Shown piece by piece: positions 22,499 to 34,758 of a stretch of DNA of 64,000 bases. The notes below the pieces were generated by a model. It was not told where the DNA came from, made no database searches, and saw only the letters and a program-made list of their open reading frames with translations. The DNA is from Stagonosporopsis chrysanthemi (Eukaryota; Ascomycota; Dothideomycetes; Pleosporales; Didymellaceae): the NCBI GenBank assembly GCA_022560025.1, contig JAFISE010000124.1, positions 1 to 64,000 on the forward strand. The letters run 5' to 3'. Both the position numbers and the translations under genes were made by a program. Position 1 is the first letter of the stretch. Every line of letters starts with the position of its first letter.

Positions 22499-24835
22499 GT
22501 TGGTACGATTCACGATAATATGCTAGCGTCAGAACTGCGCGTTGTCAAAAAGAGGTCTAAGGACATATCCGGGGCCTGCCGCGGTTAGTATATATACCAA
22601 AAGTGGGAACAGTCACATTTACAGTGAGTCTGCGGGGCTTCACAATGAGACCTTGCGGTGAAGGGGTAACAAACACGCAGGAAAACCACGAGAGCTGTCA
22701 CCGCAAGGTCCCTTTGTGAACCTGTGTGACGGCTAGGCCGCGTTGACCGAGACGTTTGGCACACGGCCCGAATGCGCTAACAGCAATCGCCATTCCATTT
22801 TCGTGCAATGGCGGAGCCATGGTCGGGCACCAGGCCGCATCCCCGAGCAAGCTTCGCTCAGACAGGGGTTCCGGGTCGCACCCGGCGCCCAACGTTGAGC
22901 GCCCCGTCTTCCCCGTCCGCCTTATGATTTCGCGGTTCCTGAACCAAACGCAGCGAATGCACGCCATAGATTTCCGCTTCTGGGAACGTTCACTCGGCGG
23001 CTCCACCAACTTGGACACGAAGGGCAAGGACGCGATCAAGTTCGGCTGCTCGCCGGGCGCCAACCGCTCCTGCGGACCTGAGGTGACAGGTAATTCAAAA
23101 GCAGACAATGCCCTGCCGTGAGTCGCTGTGTCAGGTCCGGGAGGACAAGGCAGTGCAGTAGTCCTTCGTTCGCCCTCTTCTGTACTTGGCCAGGCTGACG
23201 CTCAAGCAAACTCGGCGTTCAACGCTGGCACACGGCCGCAGCATTGAAATGACGGATCGGATGCAGGGCCTGTCACGCCATACGGGAAGCTGTATTGGCT
23301 GGCAGCATGGCGACTAACAATGCGAAGCCACTATCTGGTCACCCCAAATAGACGCCGTGTTGCCCTTCGCACCCCGAGCGCGTACTGATCAACAGCTGAG
23401 GCAACAGCCAAATATGTTGCGCTTCATGCCCATGCAAGGCAACGCAGGATACCACCATCCAGGTGGTTGGGAACCGCGCGCTTTCAGTGAATTCTGAAAC
23501 GCAAGTACGGCGCATTTACTCAAGGTGGGTTCGTGCAGTCGCCGCGTAGCGGTGGTAGCGGTGAGCATTGTTGTGATCAGAGCTGGGGGGAATTGGGCCA
23601 CAACGTAGGCAACCATGCGTCATAGGTGCACATGCATCGAGCAGCCACGTCGCAGAGTGGGTTCCTCAGCCTCAGCAAAGGCCCAGTGTATCTGCCAACT
23701 CAACACCGGATGGAAGCAGCAAAACCGAAGATGCCGCCATAACCTGCGTGCTGAATGGTGGAAGCTGTCAGACTGTAACCATCGTGATTCGAGAGAGGCA
23801 AAGCGCCACGTAGCCTTCTTAGGTCGCGTGCAACTCTTAGATCCCATTCAGCAACAGAATAGCTCTAATGCGACCTTGTGTGTCGGCCAATGGACTCATC
23901 AGAAGAGAAGGGTCTGAAAATTCGATGACAGCATTTCATATGCGGCGATCTTCCCTGCATGAGCGGTGCGGTGCAGCATCGTGGCATGCAAACCGTTCGA
24001 CACATGCAGACGAATCCAACTCCGTGCATGTTCAGACTGCTGACATAGCTCGAGCAAAACTGCACGGATCATCTTCCGAACAAATGCAGCTGTGGGGTTT
24101 CATCCGGAATGAACCATCCGGGCTGCGGACCGCAGTACAGGCAAAAGTTTCGTCTGACGTTATACACCGCACCCTCAGCAATCTTCGACTGGTCTTCTGG
24201 AATATTGGCATGATACGCCATTCGGACGGCGCATCCCGTAGTGGCTTAGCGGGCTTTTGTGCTATGCGATACCCGTCTGGGAGGCGAGGGCGACAAGTAT
24301 GGGCACGCCGGAGGTGCTCGGTCTCGATCTGGAGGCAATATCTCCTGGATTCAGGAGTGCATGTTCAATCCCACCCTGGAGAGTCGCAGTGCATGTGTAG
24401 AATACATGCAAGTCGCAGGAAGAGCAGGTTGGTGGGACCAGAACGTCCCACAGGTATCGCTTCGAAGTATGTGTGCGCACAGGTGCCCTGCTTTGTTCAT
24501 CACCTGCGCAGGGTAGTCTGTTCTTCTTTTTCGTCAACATAAACAGGAGGACATGAGATCGTAGGTGTCTTTGGTGTGTCTGGTCACGGACCTGAAAGTG
24601 TTAGCGCCGGGAGTGGTGTTTGCGGGGTAGAGATTGGGGCCCCCGCGCACCAACAGCCTTGTTACGAAATGCCGATGTTTGCCATTGAGCTGATATGACC
24701 TCGTAGACCCATTTGGCGACTCGATTGCCTGGGCAATTCGAACTGTAATCAGTGATTTGAAATTGTGACCAAAGCCTCTAAAGCTCAGGCTGAAGCATAT
24801 AGAAGTGGCTCGATGGCGACAGGCCAAACCATAGG
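22499..24835. other. 2.3-kb gene-free region with a fold-back repeat
   Basis: No recognisable gene. Overlapping frames at about 22698-23121 on both strands (121 and 136 codons) have no motif I know and lie in a locally GC-rich block. A short inverted-repeat element occupies 22639-22720. The remainder (23.1-24.8 kb) shows no coding signal and may be degraded repeat DNA. Confidence 0.45.
22639..22720. repeat. 82-bp fold-back element with 23-bp inverted ends
   Basis: The left arm at 22639-22661 (TTCACAATGAGACC...) and the right arm at 22698-22720 are reverse complements with two mismatches in 23 bases, separated by 36 bases. It could be a miniature inverted-repeat element or a transcribed hairpin. 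I see no clear target-site duplication. Confidence 0.65.
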
Positions 24836-26675
24836 ATGGAAGATCGTTCGTTTATGGTTCCCAAGCACAATGGGTATAATGTGCTACCCAACACTGTATG
24901 TGGTCTGATAGAGTACTCTCAGGGAGACTGACCTCGACAGCCATTATTCAGCCGGCTGCTGAGATACGCAAGTCGAACACCTGCGCGCATAGCGATCGAT
25001 GATGTGCGATCCAAGCATCAAAGGACCCACCTTGAGCTGCTCTCCGATGTGTTGGCCCTGCGCGAAACGGTATCGAACACGCTTGACTCCGACACGCTGG
25101 CTGCTCTCCATCGGCGAGATGAGGTTTATATCGCAATAGTGGCGGCTGGCGGATACGAGTATACAGTTGCCATGCTCACCGTACTTGCTCTGGGTGCAGC
25201 AGCTGTTCCAATAACACCTGCGCTGCCTGTCGAAGAAGCCGCGTATTTTGTGGAGAAGTCGCACTCTGCACTAGTTCTCGTCAGCTCACTTGATCTCAAG
25301 AAGTGCTGTGATCTCGAGAAGCGGATTGGAACCACAAGCAATGAACACTTTCGCGGGGTTCCAATTGCTTCGTGCATGTATACACCACCACTGGACCCAT
25401 CAGAGATCCTGATATCTTCGGATCATGCGTTAGAGGAAAATGCACCTGGCGTTGTGATTTTCACAAGCGGCACGACCGGCCCTCCTAAGGGTGCTGTGAT
25501 GCGCAGGTCCTTTGTTTTCGACTGCGCCTTATCTGTTGCAGACCATTACGGACTTACTGAAGACGATGTGATGCTGCACGTCCTTCCTGTCCACCACGCG
25601 ACTGGTGTTGGAATCAACTTTTTTCCATTTCTCGTATCCGGCAGTCGCATCGAGTTTCGAAGTGGTGGTTTTGATGAGATTTGGATGTGGGAAAGATGGA
25701 AGGAAGGGGCAACGAATCTTCAGCGAAGACTTACGTTCTTCTCGGGCGTTCCAACAATCTACATGCGAATGCGCCGGCATTACCAACGTCGTCTGGCCAA
25801 GCTGCCATCCCAAGATTTGGCGAAGTACATCGCTGGTGCACGACAATTTCGTGCGTGTCTCTGTGGAACATCAGCTCTACCACAGCCTTTGAATGAATTC
25901 TGGACGACACTCATGCAGAAGCGGATAGTGCAGAGGTATGGCGCTACCGAATTTGGTGCTATTTTCAAGGTACGTTTGGACGACAAAAGAGTACCAGATG
26001 GCTCTGTGGGTCAAGTTGCGAGCGGTGTCGATGTGAAATTATCGAATGGTGATGAAGGCGAGGTCTTAGTGAAAAGTCCAGTAAGTGAGAAGCATGCTGC
26101 GTTTGTGGCACGGCTGATCATGCCAGCATATGTTCTCCAAGTACCTTCGGGATCCAGAAGCGACTGCGAAAGCACACGACAAGGACGGCTACTTCCGGAC
26201 TGGGGACATAGCTCGTAGGGAAGACAGCTACTACTTCATTGTCGGTCGAGCATCGTTAGACATCATTAAGTCCGGGGGTTACAAGATATCTGCACTGGAT
26301 ATCGAGCGCGAGCTTCTAGGACTGCCGTATATTTCGGAAGTCATGGTGGTTGGCGTTGCCGACGAGGAGTTTGGACAGCGAGTTGCGGCAGTAGTCTCGT
26401 TGCAGGAGGAAGAAATGACTGATTCGTTCCTCGCGAGTTATGGCAACACTGAATATCTCCTCACCATAGAGGACGTTCGGCGGGACCTGAGAGGAAGACT
26501 GGCGGGTTATAAGCTGCCGACGCTGCTTCGCATCGCTCCCGGAGAGCTTCCCAAGACAGCGACAGGAAAGGTGCAGAAAAATGTCTTGGGCCCACATTTT
26601 TTCCCGCCAGACTATGAGGCCTGCTCAGAGGTGCAACAATGGTTCATGCCAAGCATCCAGCTGGCGAAACTGTAG
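24836..26675 (+). CDS. Peroxisomal acyl-CoA synthetase (AMP-binding), 582 aa, PTS1 AKL
   Basis: Exons 24836-24895, 24941-26080 and 26127-26675. ANL-superfamily core motifs appear in order: FTSGTTGPPKGAVM (ATP phosphate binding), YGATEFG, GYFRTGD with the ribose-binding aspartate, GRASLDIIKSGGYKIS, and the C-terminal PKTATGKVQK with the catalytic lysine. The enzyme adenylates a carboxylate and forms its CoA thioester. Layout and motifs fit medium-chain or malonyl/methylmalonyl-CoA synthetase (ACSF3-like) members; peroxisomal AMP-ligases of fungal metabolite clusters are another comparison. It ends in QLAKL, a PTS1, so it should load substrate for the peroxisomal oxidases nearby. The start follows from the 60-nt exon that joins in frame to PLFSRLLRYA. 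Confidence 0.9.
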
Positions 26676-27288
26676 CTCACACTTCCGTGCCTCTTAGTTG
26701 TTCTGGTACGCCTGGATTGTGAGGTATGGTGTCGTAAGGACTTGGTCGGCCTGTGTGCACTTTCCCTGTACACAATGCCAAGGCCACTAGACCGCTTACG
26801 AGTTGTCAACTCAGGACTTAGAGTTCGCGCTTCAGCGCATTTCATTCTCGTTGCATCTCTGCTTGCGGAAAGCATATCGCCATACCTCTGCCAATTTCTG
26901 TTCAGAACTCAGTGGCAGCTCGATCTGTGTGCCTGACCCTCCACAATGCATCACGCCACTTGAGGGGTCATGCTAGGAGTAGCAGGTTCGTCACTTCCAA
27001 ACATACCATTTGCCAGCAAGCAAAGTCTTAGCTTCCACAAATTGACCATATTGTTCAGATCGTTTGGTGATCGCGACACTGTGACAGTGGGCACGCTCTG
27101 CGAATAGCCCGTGAACGTTGATTGTCTTGTTTGTCTAGCTCAGAGCTGAATCATTGAACTTTTCGATACCTTGAAGCAGCCTTGTCCATGGCTAAGTTCA
27201 CCAAGTCTTACCAGGTTTCAATGACGTGATAATCTACTGTATGTATACCAGGCTAAGGCGGAACACCTACCCACACACCATCGCCAAC
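26676..27288. other. Gene-free stretch
   Basis: No coding signal seen between the synthetase and the HEXXH gene. Confidence 0.4.
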
Positions 27289-28520
27289 ATGCCTACGATC
27301 GACGACTTTCTCTCTAAAATTTTCATGCAACACAGATCACACCTAAAAGCCCAGGACCATGGTATACCAGGAAACGGTTGGCCAGCACCCTCACTGACTA
27401 ATGATGTCTTACCTATCCTGAGATTTCGATGGGCCAAGGGCCTCAACAGCATTTCCACGATACATGGCATCGCAAGCTCATGCCAGCGCTTCAGCTGGCG
27501 TCTTTGTTTCTCAGTGAGGATTATCCTCTCCTCTGGTTTAGTCGCTTGACTTTCTCTGAGCTCCGAGTGAAATCGCACTACCCCCTTAGACACTATGTTG
27601 AGCCACGAAGGTCCGCCGAGACTCCAGAGGCTCTGGGAACAGTCAAAAGTAATAATTAAAAGCTGGGCCACGTGATAACTCTCATGTGGATGCCCCTGGG
27701 TTATGATCATATGGGTGACAATTCATACGGCTTTACGTCAGCTGAGAAGAGTAGTCTGTCGTGGTATCGCGACTTTCGATGGTCCGATTGGCCTACAGAA
27801 AAAAGAGACGGACGTCTACATCTTGTCGTCACAATGAATGCTGGCTTTCAGAATTTTTTCCGAGAACGGTTCGACCAGGCAAGCATGGCAGAGCGTTATA
27901 GAGCGTGGTTCTCTTTCGCCATCACGTTGGTTCACGAAATTGCGCATGCTTACCATTTTTGGCTTACAGCACATGCGGAAGAGCCTCTATGGACTATCGA
28001 CGAAAAGAATCCCGAGCTAGGATACTCGTGGGAGACTCATGTCATCGGTCGAGTTATTGATCTTCTATACACGGAATCAATGGCTGAAGGGCGATTCAAG
28101 CATCTGATGTCAATTGAGACTGAACAGATTCGCTCACAAGAAGACATGCACAGAAAACAGGACACGATGCACCAGGAGAATGATACGTATTTTACCCCTC
28201 TTTACGGCGACTATGAGGTTCCTTTGCTGAAACCTGGCCAATTTTGAGGCAATGTCAGGTTCGCAGTGCAAGAGAGGGCAGCTGACCTCAATTTCATCGC
28301 TTGTATCCGCGCCATTCCAGTCGCTTGGATCATGCACTGGTTCCAGACGGAAGAGTGGGCCAGGAAGCGCAAAGAATGGCAAGCAGCACGAGGCCACACC
28401 CTGCCACCGTTGGGTAAGACGTTCATGATCACATACGCAAGGAGCAGCAGAGTGGCTACTGCACATCGATCTCTTCAACCTGAGGTGCCTTCCGATTTTG
28501 AGCTGATCCAATCGCAATAG
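27289..28520 (+). pseudogene. HEXXH zincin-like protein gene with two in-frame stops
   Basis: A first exon from the ATG at 27289 (MPTIDDFLSKIFMQHRSHLK) probably joins at a weak GTCTTA donor (27406) to an acceptor at 27449. From 27450 one frame runs to 28520, interrupted only by TAA at 27657-27659 and TGA at 28245-28247. The frame carries HRKLMPALQLASLFLSEDY, then WMPLGYDHMGDNS, the metallopeptidase-like LVHEIAHAYHF with ELGYSWETHVIG about 30 residues later as a possible third ligand, and after the TGA RAIPVAWIMHWFQTEEWARK. Both stops could come from CAA and CGA by one C-to-T change. I know no function for the family. Short unrecognised introns are an alternative, but the protein reads smoothly across both stops. 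Confidence 0.5.
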
Positions 28521-29173
28521 CTTGTTCGCTACCACGTTCAATATTTCCTATTTTTTCAATCGAAGGAACCACGTAGTCCGCCCGCTTATAGCAACTTCGA
28601 GATGATTACTGCTGATCTTACGCCTAGTCCGCATCACATCTTGTTCTGCACGTCATGGAATGCAGCTTGTGACCTCAGAGGCTCTGCACGTCGACTCCGC
28701 CGGTCATCGCTTTCCCGTATTCGAAGAGATTTGAAACCAAAGACAAACTTCATGGGATTTGAGTCGTCACTCCGGCTTCGGCGGGCCGATTGGAGACGCC
28801 GACAATAAAGTACCTTATCCGCCTTCTGCGTTGCGGATTATTTGAGCCCGGCGAAAGTCGGCAAAGGCCTCTACGGCGGACTTTACCCTTGCCGATATCT
28901 ATCTCCGAAGGATGTCCATCGACATTGTACTTGTACCCTCGTCACCGAACCCCACTTGCGCGCCAATTAACTGCCCGCAAGATCCCCGACGCGGGTATCC
29001 TATTGGTCGGGCGTAATGCAAAGCTTCACGAGTCGACGCAATCGACCGCCTGGAGCTACCCCACCAACAGCTTCAAGAACAAAAAGGCTACTTACGCCTC
29101 CCTTTGTCGCAATCGTGGACTCATCCAACTCGATTGAAATTCCCAATACACCTCACACTACGCCAATCAGGAC
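28521..29173. other. Intergenic region upstream of the dienelactone hydrolase
   Basis: No gene recognised. Around 28766-28880 the DNA is rich in CGG/CCG triplets such as might be bound by Zn2Cys6 regulators; this is suggestive only. Confidence 0.35.
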
Positions 29174-29971
29174 ATGAGCAAGATGTCCTGCGATAACTGC
29201 AAAACCGGCTTCAAGTGGGATGGCACGGCTACTGGCACGGAGACCACCCTCAACAGCTCGAGCGCCTATGTTGCTGGTGGCTCCAAGGATGCTGCCATCC
29301 TCATCGTTACCGATATCTTCGGCTGGAAGCTCCCCAACATTCGCCTAATTGCCGATCACTTCGCGAAGGAATCCCAGGCGACCGTCTACGTACCAGATCT
29401 GTAAGGCCTACCTGAAGGTTAAGCAATCCACAAGCGACTGACTCCAACTTCTCACAGCTTCGACGGCGAGGTTGTCGACCCCGGTGCGCTGTCCGACCCA
29501 GAGAAAGCCAAGAACTTTGATCTCATGGCCTTCATCGGCCGTCACAGCAAGGAGATTCGTTGGCCGCAAATCAAAGAGCACGCTCAGACGCTGAAGAAGG
29601 AATACAAGAAGGTTATCGCCATCGGATACTGCTACGGAGCATGGGCGTGCCTCAGGCTTGGTGCTGATTCTCAGCTCATCGACGCCATCTCCATAGCCCA
29701 CCCCTCGCTGGTCGAAAAAGCCGACATCGACGCGATCAAGGTTCCCATTCAGATCCTTGCGCCCGAGAACGATTTTGCCTTTACAGAGGAGCTCAAGAAG
29801 TATACACTCGAGAAGCTGCCGCAGCTGAACATCCCGTGGGAGTACGTCTACTTCCCTGGTGTGTCGCACGGCTTTGCGGCTCGTGGCGACCCTAACGATC
29901 CCACGCAGAAGAATGCGCTGGAGAAGGCGAAGCGGGATGCTGTTGGTTTCTTCAACGAGTATCTGCACTAG
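29174..29971 (+). CDS. Dienelactone hydrolase family protein, 246 aa
   Basis: Exons 29174-29400 and 29458-29971 joined by a canonical intron (GTAAGG..TCACAG). The alpha/beta hydrolase triad of dienelactone hydrolases is visible: nucleophile cysteine in GYCYGAW, aspartate in APENDFAF and histidine in GVSHGFAARGD. The family hydrolyses dienelactones in aromatic breakdown, and many fungal members act on other lactones or esters. No signal peptide or peroxisomal signal is present, so it is likely cytosolic. Length fits the family. The ATG at 29174 gives MSKMSCDNCKTGFKW; the second methionine (29183) is an alternative start. Confidence 0.9.
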
Positions 29972-30728
29972 TAGGTCATCCATTGCCGTTAGATGAAATA
30001 TTGAAGATTTATGATTCCAATGTTTACTCCCTACCCCGTGGCATTGATTGTGGCGCTCTAAACGACTTGACGAGCATAGCACCATCCTCTATCTTGCAAA
30101 TCAGGCAGTTTTCGTACACTTCACATCTCGCCGCTGCACGAATCAAACCAGCAACCAGATACGCAGGTCAAGGAGAGCGAGTGACATCCCATCCCACCGA
30201 TGTTGGGTCAGCGTGGTCGGCCTGTTCCTATCTCTAGCAGCAAGCGAAGATCCCTGTATTCGGCCCCCAACATCCACCCTCGCCAATTTCCTTGCATGGC
30301 CCGGCATGCAACTTCGAGTGACGACGATTTAATTCTATCAAAAATCCCGCATGTTCGTCATATAACTACCGTCCTCGACGAATGGCAACCCTTTGAGAAA
30401 CATGGAGCTATTACCAGATGAACACCCTCTGGTTTATGTGGCGTTCGGACTTTGATCAACGGGCTGCTACGGAGTACGCACTTCCGCGCAAGAGCCTCGA
30501 TGTCTCAAATATGCCGCCCAGCGCAACCCACAATGCGTACGAACCAACGGCGATGAGCTGTACGCCTAGTTACAAGTTTTTGTGCTTCCCCGTACCTTCA
30601 ATCATTAGAGGTCCGCCTTACACGCACGTACGAGAACACATGATGTATATAGTAGGGATTCAGTTGCTTCTGCAGCAGAGCAACACAAAGCACCTCAGCT
30701 CAAACCACACATCAACACACGCATCGTC
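29972..30728. other. Intergenic region upstream of GH71
   Basis: No gene recognised. It should contain the promoter of the GH71 gene. Confidence 0.4.
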
Positions 30729-32191
30729 ATGCATGTCACCACTGTCCTCGTTATCAGCACCTTAGCAGCTCTTGGTTCGACCCGGGCAGTCGAGCGGCGC
30801 GCAACTGGCAAACCAGTGTAAGGTAGACCGCTTCTTCTCGCGTATACTCTGACAATTGATGTACAGTTTTGCGCACTACATGATCGGCGAGATCACAGAC
30901 GCCCACACCCGCCAAGATATCGTTGATGCGAAAGCTCTGGGGTTTGACGCATTTGCCCTGAACTATGGTAGGCAGAGGTAACTCCGTCTCATAAATTCGC
31001 TCTGACTGCGGCTCCAGATCAATTTGCTTACTGGTCCAACAACACCGTCGAATATTTGTTCAAGAATGCGGATGATCTCGGCTTTGGGCTCTTCTTTTCA
31101 TTCGATCATGTAGCTGGACACCTCTCGGATCCGAACCAGTACGCTGATTATCTGAAAGAGCACACAGAAAGAGCGTCCTACTTCAAAATCAATGGCAAGC
31201 CCATTGTTTCCACGTTCGGTGGCGAGGATGTGTCAGATGCTCAGTGGTCCAGCCTCAAGAGTAAAGTGGGCGACGTGTTGATCATTCCTGGTTTTTACAG
31301 GTCGGATCCCAGCAAGGCTTTTGCGAATCGGGATAGCATCGATGGAGTCTTCAACTGGAACTCTTGGCCAGCCTCGAGCTCACAAAAAGGCCCTGTATCC
31401 GCTGCGGACGACGAGACTTTCCAATCAAGTGCGCGCAGTGCCTCAAAGCTCTTCATGATGGGTATCTCGCCCGTACAATTTAAGCATCTTGATGCCAACA
31501 ACAACTGGTATCGTCGCGGAGAAGACAATCTAGAATATCGTTTCGAACAAGCTCTAGATCTACAGCCAGACATGCTAGAGTTTCAGACATGGAACGATGC
31601 CGGCGAAGGTCACTACCTGGGCAACCTTTGGAGCGAGCCCATGACTAGCTCTCCCAACATTCAAGCTCTGGTGAAAGATCGGGATCACAAGGGATATTGG
31701 CAAGTACTACCAGCGTTCGTTCAAGCCTGGAAGCGCGGCGACAAAACGACAGCCAATATGGTGCCCACCAACGACAAACCAGTTCAAGGCACCTTTTGGC
31801 ACCACACTCTCACTGTTGATGCGGACTGTGGTTCCGATCCTCTTGCAAAGTCGGGCGACATCGGAAAAGCTGCAGAAGACGCCGTGAGCGGCATCGTGCT
31901 CGTGGCAAAGGGCAAAAAGGGCCTTGTTGCTGTAGTCAATGTTGGCGAAAAGCAACTAGGCAAGCAAACCCTTGTTGAGGGCTATAACAAGTTTAAATTT
32001 ACCGGCTTGACACCTGGTAAGGTACAGCTTGAGGTATGGGACGGCAGCGAACTGGTCAGTGGCGGATACGGCAATCTCGAGGTATGCATTGTGATCTCAA
32101 ATTATCGTTCACGTTAGCTAACGCAGCGAAGGTGACCGACTCAGCTCTATTGTGTAATTACAATTTCCAGGTTGTTGGCCTGCCCGGTTAG
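30729..32191 (+). CDS. Secreted GH71 alpha-1,3-glucanase (mutanase), 437 aa
   Basis: Four exons: 30729-30817, 30867-30967, 31018-32081 and 32132-32191. The N-terminus MHVTTVLVISTLAALGSTRA is a signal peptide. VFAHYMIGEI, DAKALGFDAFALNYD, GLFFSFD, FQTWNDAGEGHYLG and SEPMTSSP are the core of GH71 enzymes, which cleave alpha-1,3-glucan of fungal walls or dental-type mutan. The last exon, VTDSALLCNYNFQVVGLPG, matches the usual C-terminus and requires removing an intron with GTATGC donor and GCTAAC branch; without splicing the frame would stop at 32117. Length is typical of catalytic-domain-only members. Likely roles are cell-wall remodelling or attack on other fungi. Confidence 0.9.
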
Positions 32192-32369
32192 GCGCCATGT
32201 AACAGTAACGAAGATAGGCAGGAAGCGCACTATAATTAGCACTTTTGGCCTTTAAGCGAAAGATTAACTCGATTCGTAACACGACCCACAAATTGCCACG
32301 TTGCCCGGTGGCATGATCGGGTGCCATGTAGTCGACACTTTTACCCTGTTACTCGGGCGTATCAGTAAC

Positions 32370-34430
32370 ATGGCAACACTGAAAACACAGGAGACCAAGC
32401 GTTCTAGGTTGGAAGTACCGCACCGTACTGCTACATTCGAGTCGATAGGCAACGATCTCTTTCAGTTGACCCTGACGGAGGAAAACAAAGCCGACATTTT
32501 CGAATATGGTCTCACTAAACTCAACCAGAGCCAAGATGAGGCAAGCAACATACTCCAGAACCTCGCGAAGTGGGATCCTTACACCCATTCACTATTTGCC
32601 ACACGTTCAACGTCAACTATCCTAAATACCCCATTCCGTCTTGTCTATCCAAATTCCAATCTGTCTGCTTTTGACAAGACGGATCTATATGTGCGTCAGT
32701 ACATGGCTGTATCATACTGCTGGCGTTCGGAAGATTTCCTACCCGATGGGTATGAACGATACGGCAGCTGGCCAATAAGCAAGCCTTTTGTCAACGCCAT
32801 CATTGGTGAAAAGAATCATCCCCGTGTTGGCATCTGGATGGACCAGCTTTGTATCAACCAAGTTTCGACAGAGGAAAAGCAGAAGTGCGTTGCAGCAATG
32901 GACATCATCTACAAATCTTGCATTCGCTTACTGGTTCTTCTTGAGGACGTTCATCTTGACGAGCAGGAGATTGCTCTATGTAAGAAATACGACCCCTCAA
33001 AAGTAGCATACGATCCAGCTTGGAGACCGCCGAGCGATGAACAACCCATTTTCGAAAGCTTCCGGGACAAAATCATGGCTGCCCGCTGGTGGCAACGTGC
33101 CTGGTGCTTCCACGAATTCAATGTGAATGAGCCCTGGGTAGATCTGAGGCAAGGGAACGAGATCCACAATGCCACCTTCATCATGAACGGACCGAACGGA
33201 TCGACCGTCAATATGAAGTGGTGGACCTTACATTACGTAATGGGATCTGCTGTGAGTGACGGTGTAGGCCAGGAGATATTGGTACCTATCGATGCTGGAG
33301 ATCGCGAGCCAGGGTATAGAGGCAGTCTCATGGCGAGACACAATGCCGTGAGCAAGAAGGGCTGCCTACTCTTGGAGGATAAACTAAGCATTATGGTTAA
33401 TATGTCTGGACTTGCACTTTCGTACCAGGGACCGACTTTGGACAACGCAGACCAACTCCTGTATATCACTTCATTGTTATCACTTGCAGTAGGAGAGACA
33501 TATTCGCTTACGATGTTTAACGGCAAGGCATTGCCCAGGTTGTTTGGCAGACCATCGTGGTTCCAGCGGCATTTTTTGGACGATATTTCGATACCCAGGT
33601 TCAGGTTGAGGGACCTCCATGGAATCCATCAAATATCCATGCAGGATATAGAATTGGATGTTGTATTCCTTCCAGCTCCCTTCACATGGAAAGGCGTACA
33701 AGACAGCGAGCTAGGATCCACGTACACAATCTTTCCCAACACGATAGAGACAACACGGATTGCTGCACATGGAACCGTGAGCGAACATCTCGTAACAGCC
33801 AGTCAGCCAGATACAGAACTCGATAAGCCTCGCCGGAGATTCTTAGCTGCCTGTATATCGAACGGCTACACCTTCACAGCCAGACTCTGGGCGCAACTCG
33901 AGCAAGACGTCGTTGGACCTAACTATAACCAAGGCTTGTTCCAGCATCTGGCACCCAACCCAACCTTGCTCTTTGCGGCGAAAGAACTTATTGCACAACT
34001 CCTGCCTGTCTCAGCGTTATTAGGTATTCGAGTGCCTGTCGCCTTCACGTGCGAGGACGCGCACCTCTTCCTCACGTGGCTGACAGACCCGCGTTCAATG
34101 TACTATATCAACGTGTACACATACTGCATCCCATGCACTATCGATGGCCAGGGGGCATTTACCACCGGTGCGCAGGTCAATGCGCACTTCCACAATGGAC
34201 CATTTGAGGAAGTAAGGGCTGCATTACCGACGGATTTGCTGAATGCGACTTGTATTCCTTTGAAAATATGGCTACTGCGGCCATCGGCGCCCGGAGATGC
34301 TGCAGTTAAGTGGAGGCTGGTGGGGAAGGCGATGCTACTTGGTGAGCCGGACTTGAGAAAGGAGGCTGCGGGTACTGAGGGGCAAGAAAATGCGGTTGTG
34401 AGGATCCGAAGGCTGGTTGTCAGTGGCTGA
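32370..34430 (+). CDS. HET domain-containing protein, 686 aa
   Basis: Single long frame. The HET domain (PF06985), linked to heterokaryon incompatibility and programmed cell death in fungi, spans about residues 105-260, with YMAVSYCWRSEDF, IWMDQLCINQVS, MDIIYKSCIRLLVLLEDV and RWWQRAWCFHEF. The long C-terminal part has no domain that I recognise. I chose the ATG at 32370 (MATLKTQETKRS); an in-frame ATG at 32313 would add 19 residues. No transmembrane segment or STAND/NACHT domain is seen, so its effector mechanism is unclear. It faces the Zn2Cys6 gene downstream on the same strand. Confidence 0.88.
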   Translation: MATLKTQETKRSRLEVPHRTATFESIGNDLFQLTLTEENKADIFEYGLTKLNQSQDEASNILQNLAKWDPYTHSLFATRSTSTILNTPFRLVYPNSNLSAFDKTDLYVRQYMAVSYCWRSEDFLPDGYERYGSWPISKPFVNAIIGEKNHPRVGIWMDQLCINQVSTEEKQKCVAAMDIIYKSCIRLLVLLEDVHLDEQEIALCKKYDPSKVAYDPAWRPPSDEQPIFESFRDKIMAARWWQRAWCFHEFNVNEPWVDLRQGNEIHNATFIMNGPNGSTVNMKWWTLHYVMGSAVSDGVGQEILVPIDAGDREPGYRGSLMARHNAVSKKGCLLLEDKLSIMVNMSGLALSYQGPTLDNADQLLYITSLLSLAVGETYSLTMFNGKALPRLFGRPSWFQRHFLDDISIPRFRLRDLHGIHQISMQDIELDVVFLPAPFTWKGVQDSELGSTYTIFPNTIETTRIAAHGTVSEHLVTASQPDTELDKPRRRFLAACISNGYTFTARLWAQLEQDVVGPNYNQGLFQHLAPNPTLLFAAKELIAQLLPVSALLGIRVPVAFTCEDAHLFLTWLTDPRSMYYINVYTYCIPCTIDGQGAFTTGAQVNAHFHNGPFEEVRAALPTDLLNATCIPLKIWLLRPSAPGDAAVKWRLVGKAMLLGEPDLRKEAAGTEGQENAVVRIRRLVVSG

Positions 34431-34758
34431 GATATGGAGAAGGTTGAATTTCAGGCATGATCGTGACCACCAAGAGATGCATTGCTATCGTCTGAATGAC
34501 TTCACTACACAGGCGCTGATGATTGTGTAAGAGGCGTCTTCCGTGGGCATGTTCCCAAAACGTGAGCATTGGCTGTGTGGCTGGGGTGCCCGGTCAATTG
34601 CGGCCTAGAACTAATTATGACCAATTGCCGAACACGGATTCCTCCAGTTTCAACCGCGGTCATTGTTGTCACCGACGAACATCACATCAGATCAGCAATA
34701 CTTTGCAGCTTCTGCCTACGAAACAGATGTGTGTGCGACCCGGAAGACTGGTGTGTAC
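34431..34758. other. Intergenic region between the HET and Zn2Cys6 genes
   Basis: About 330 bp with no gene; it must hold the HET terminator and the transcription factor promoter. No CCTCGG element seen. Confidence 0.4.

Noticed and set aside
22698..23121. Overlapping 136- and 121-codon frames on opposite strands
   Set aside because: No recognisable domain and no splice structure; the block is locally GC-rich, which lengthens chance frames.
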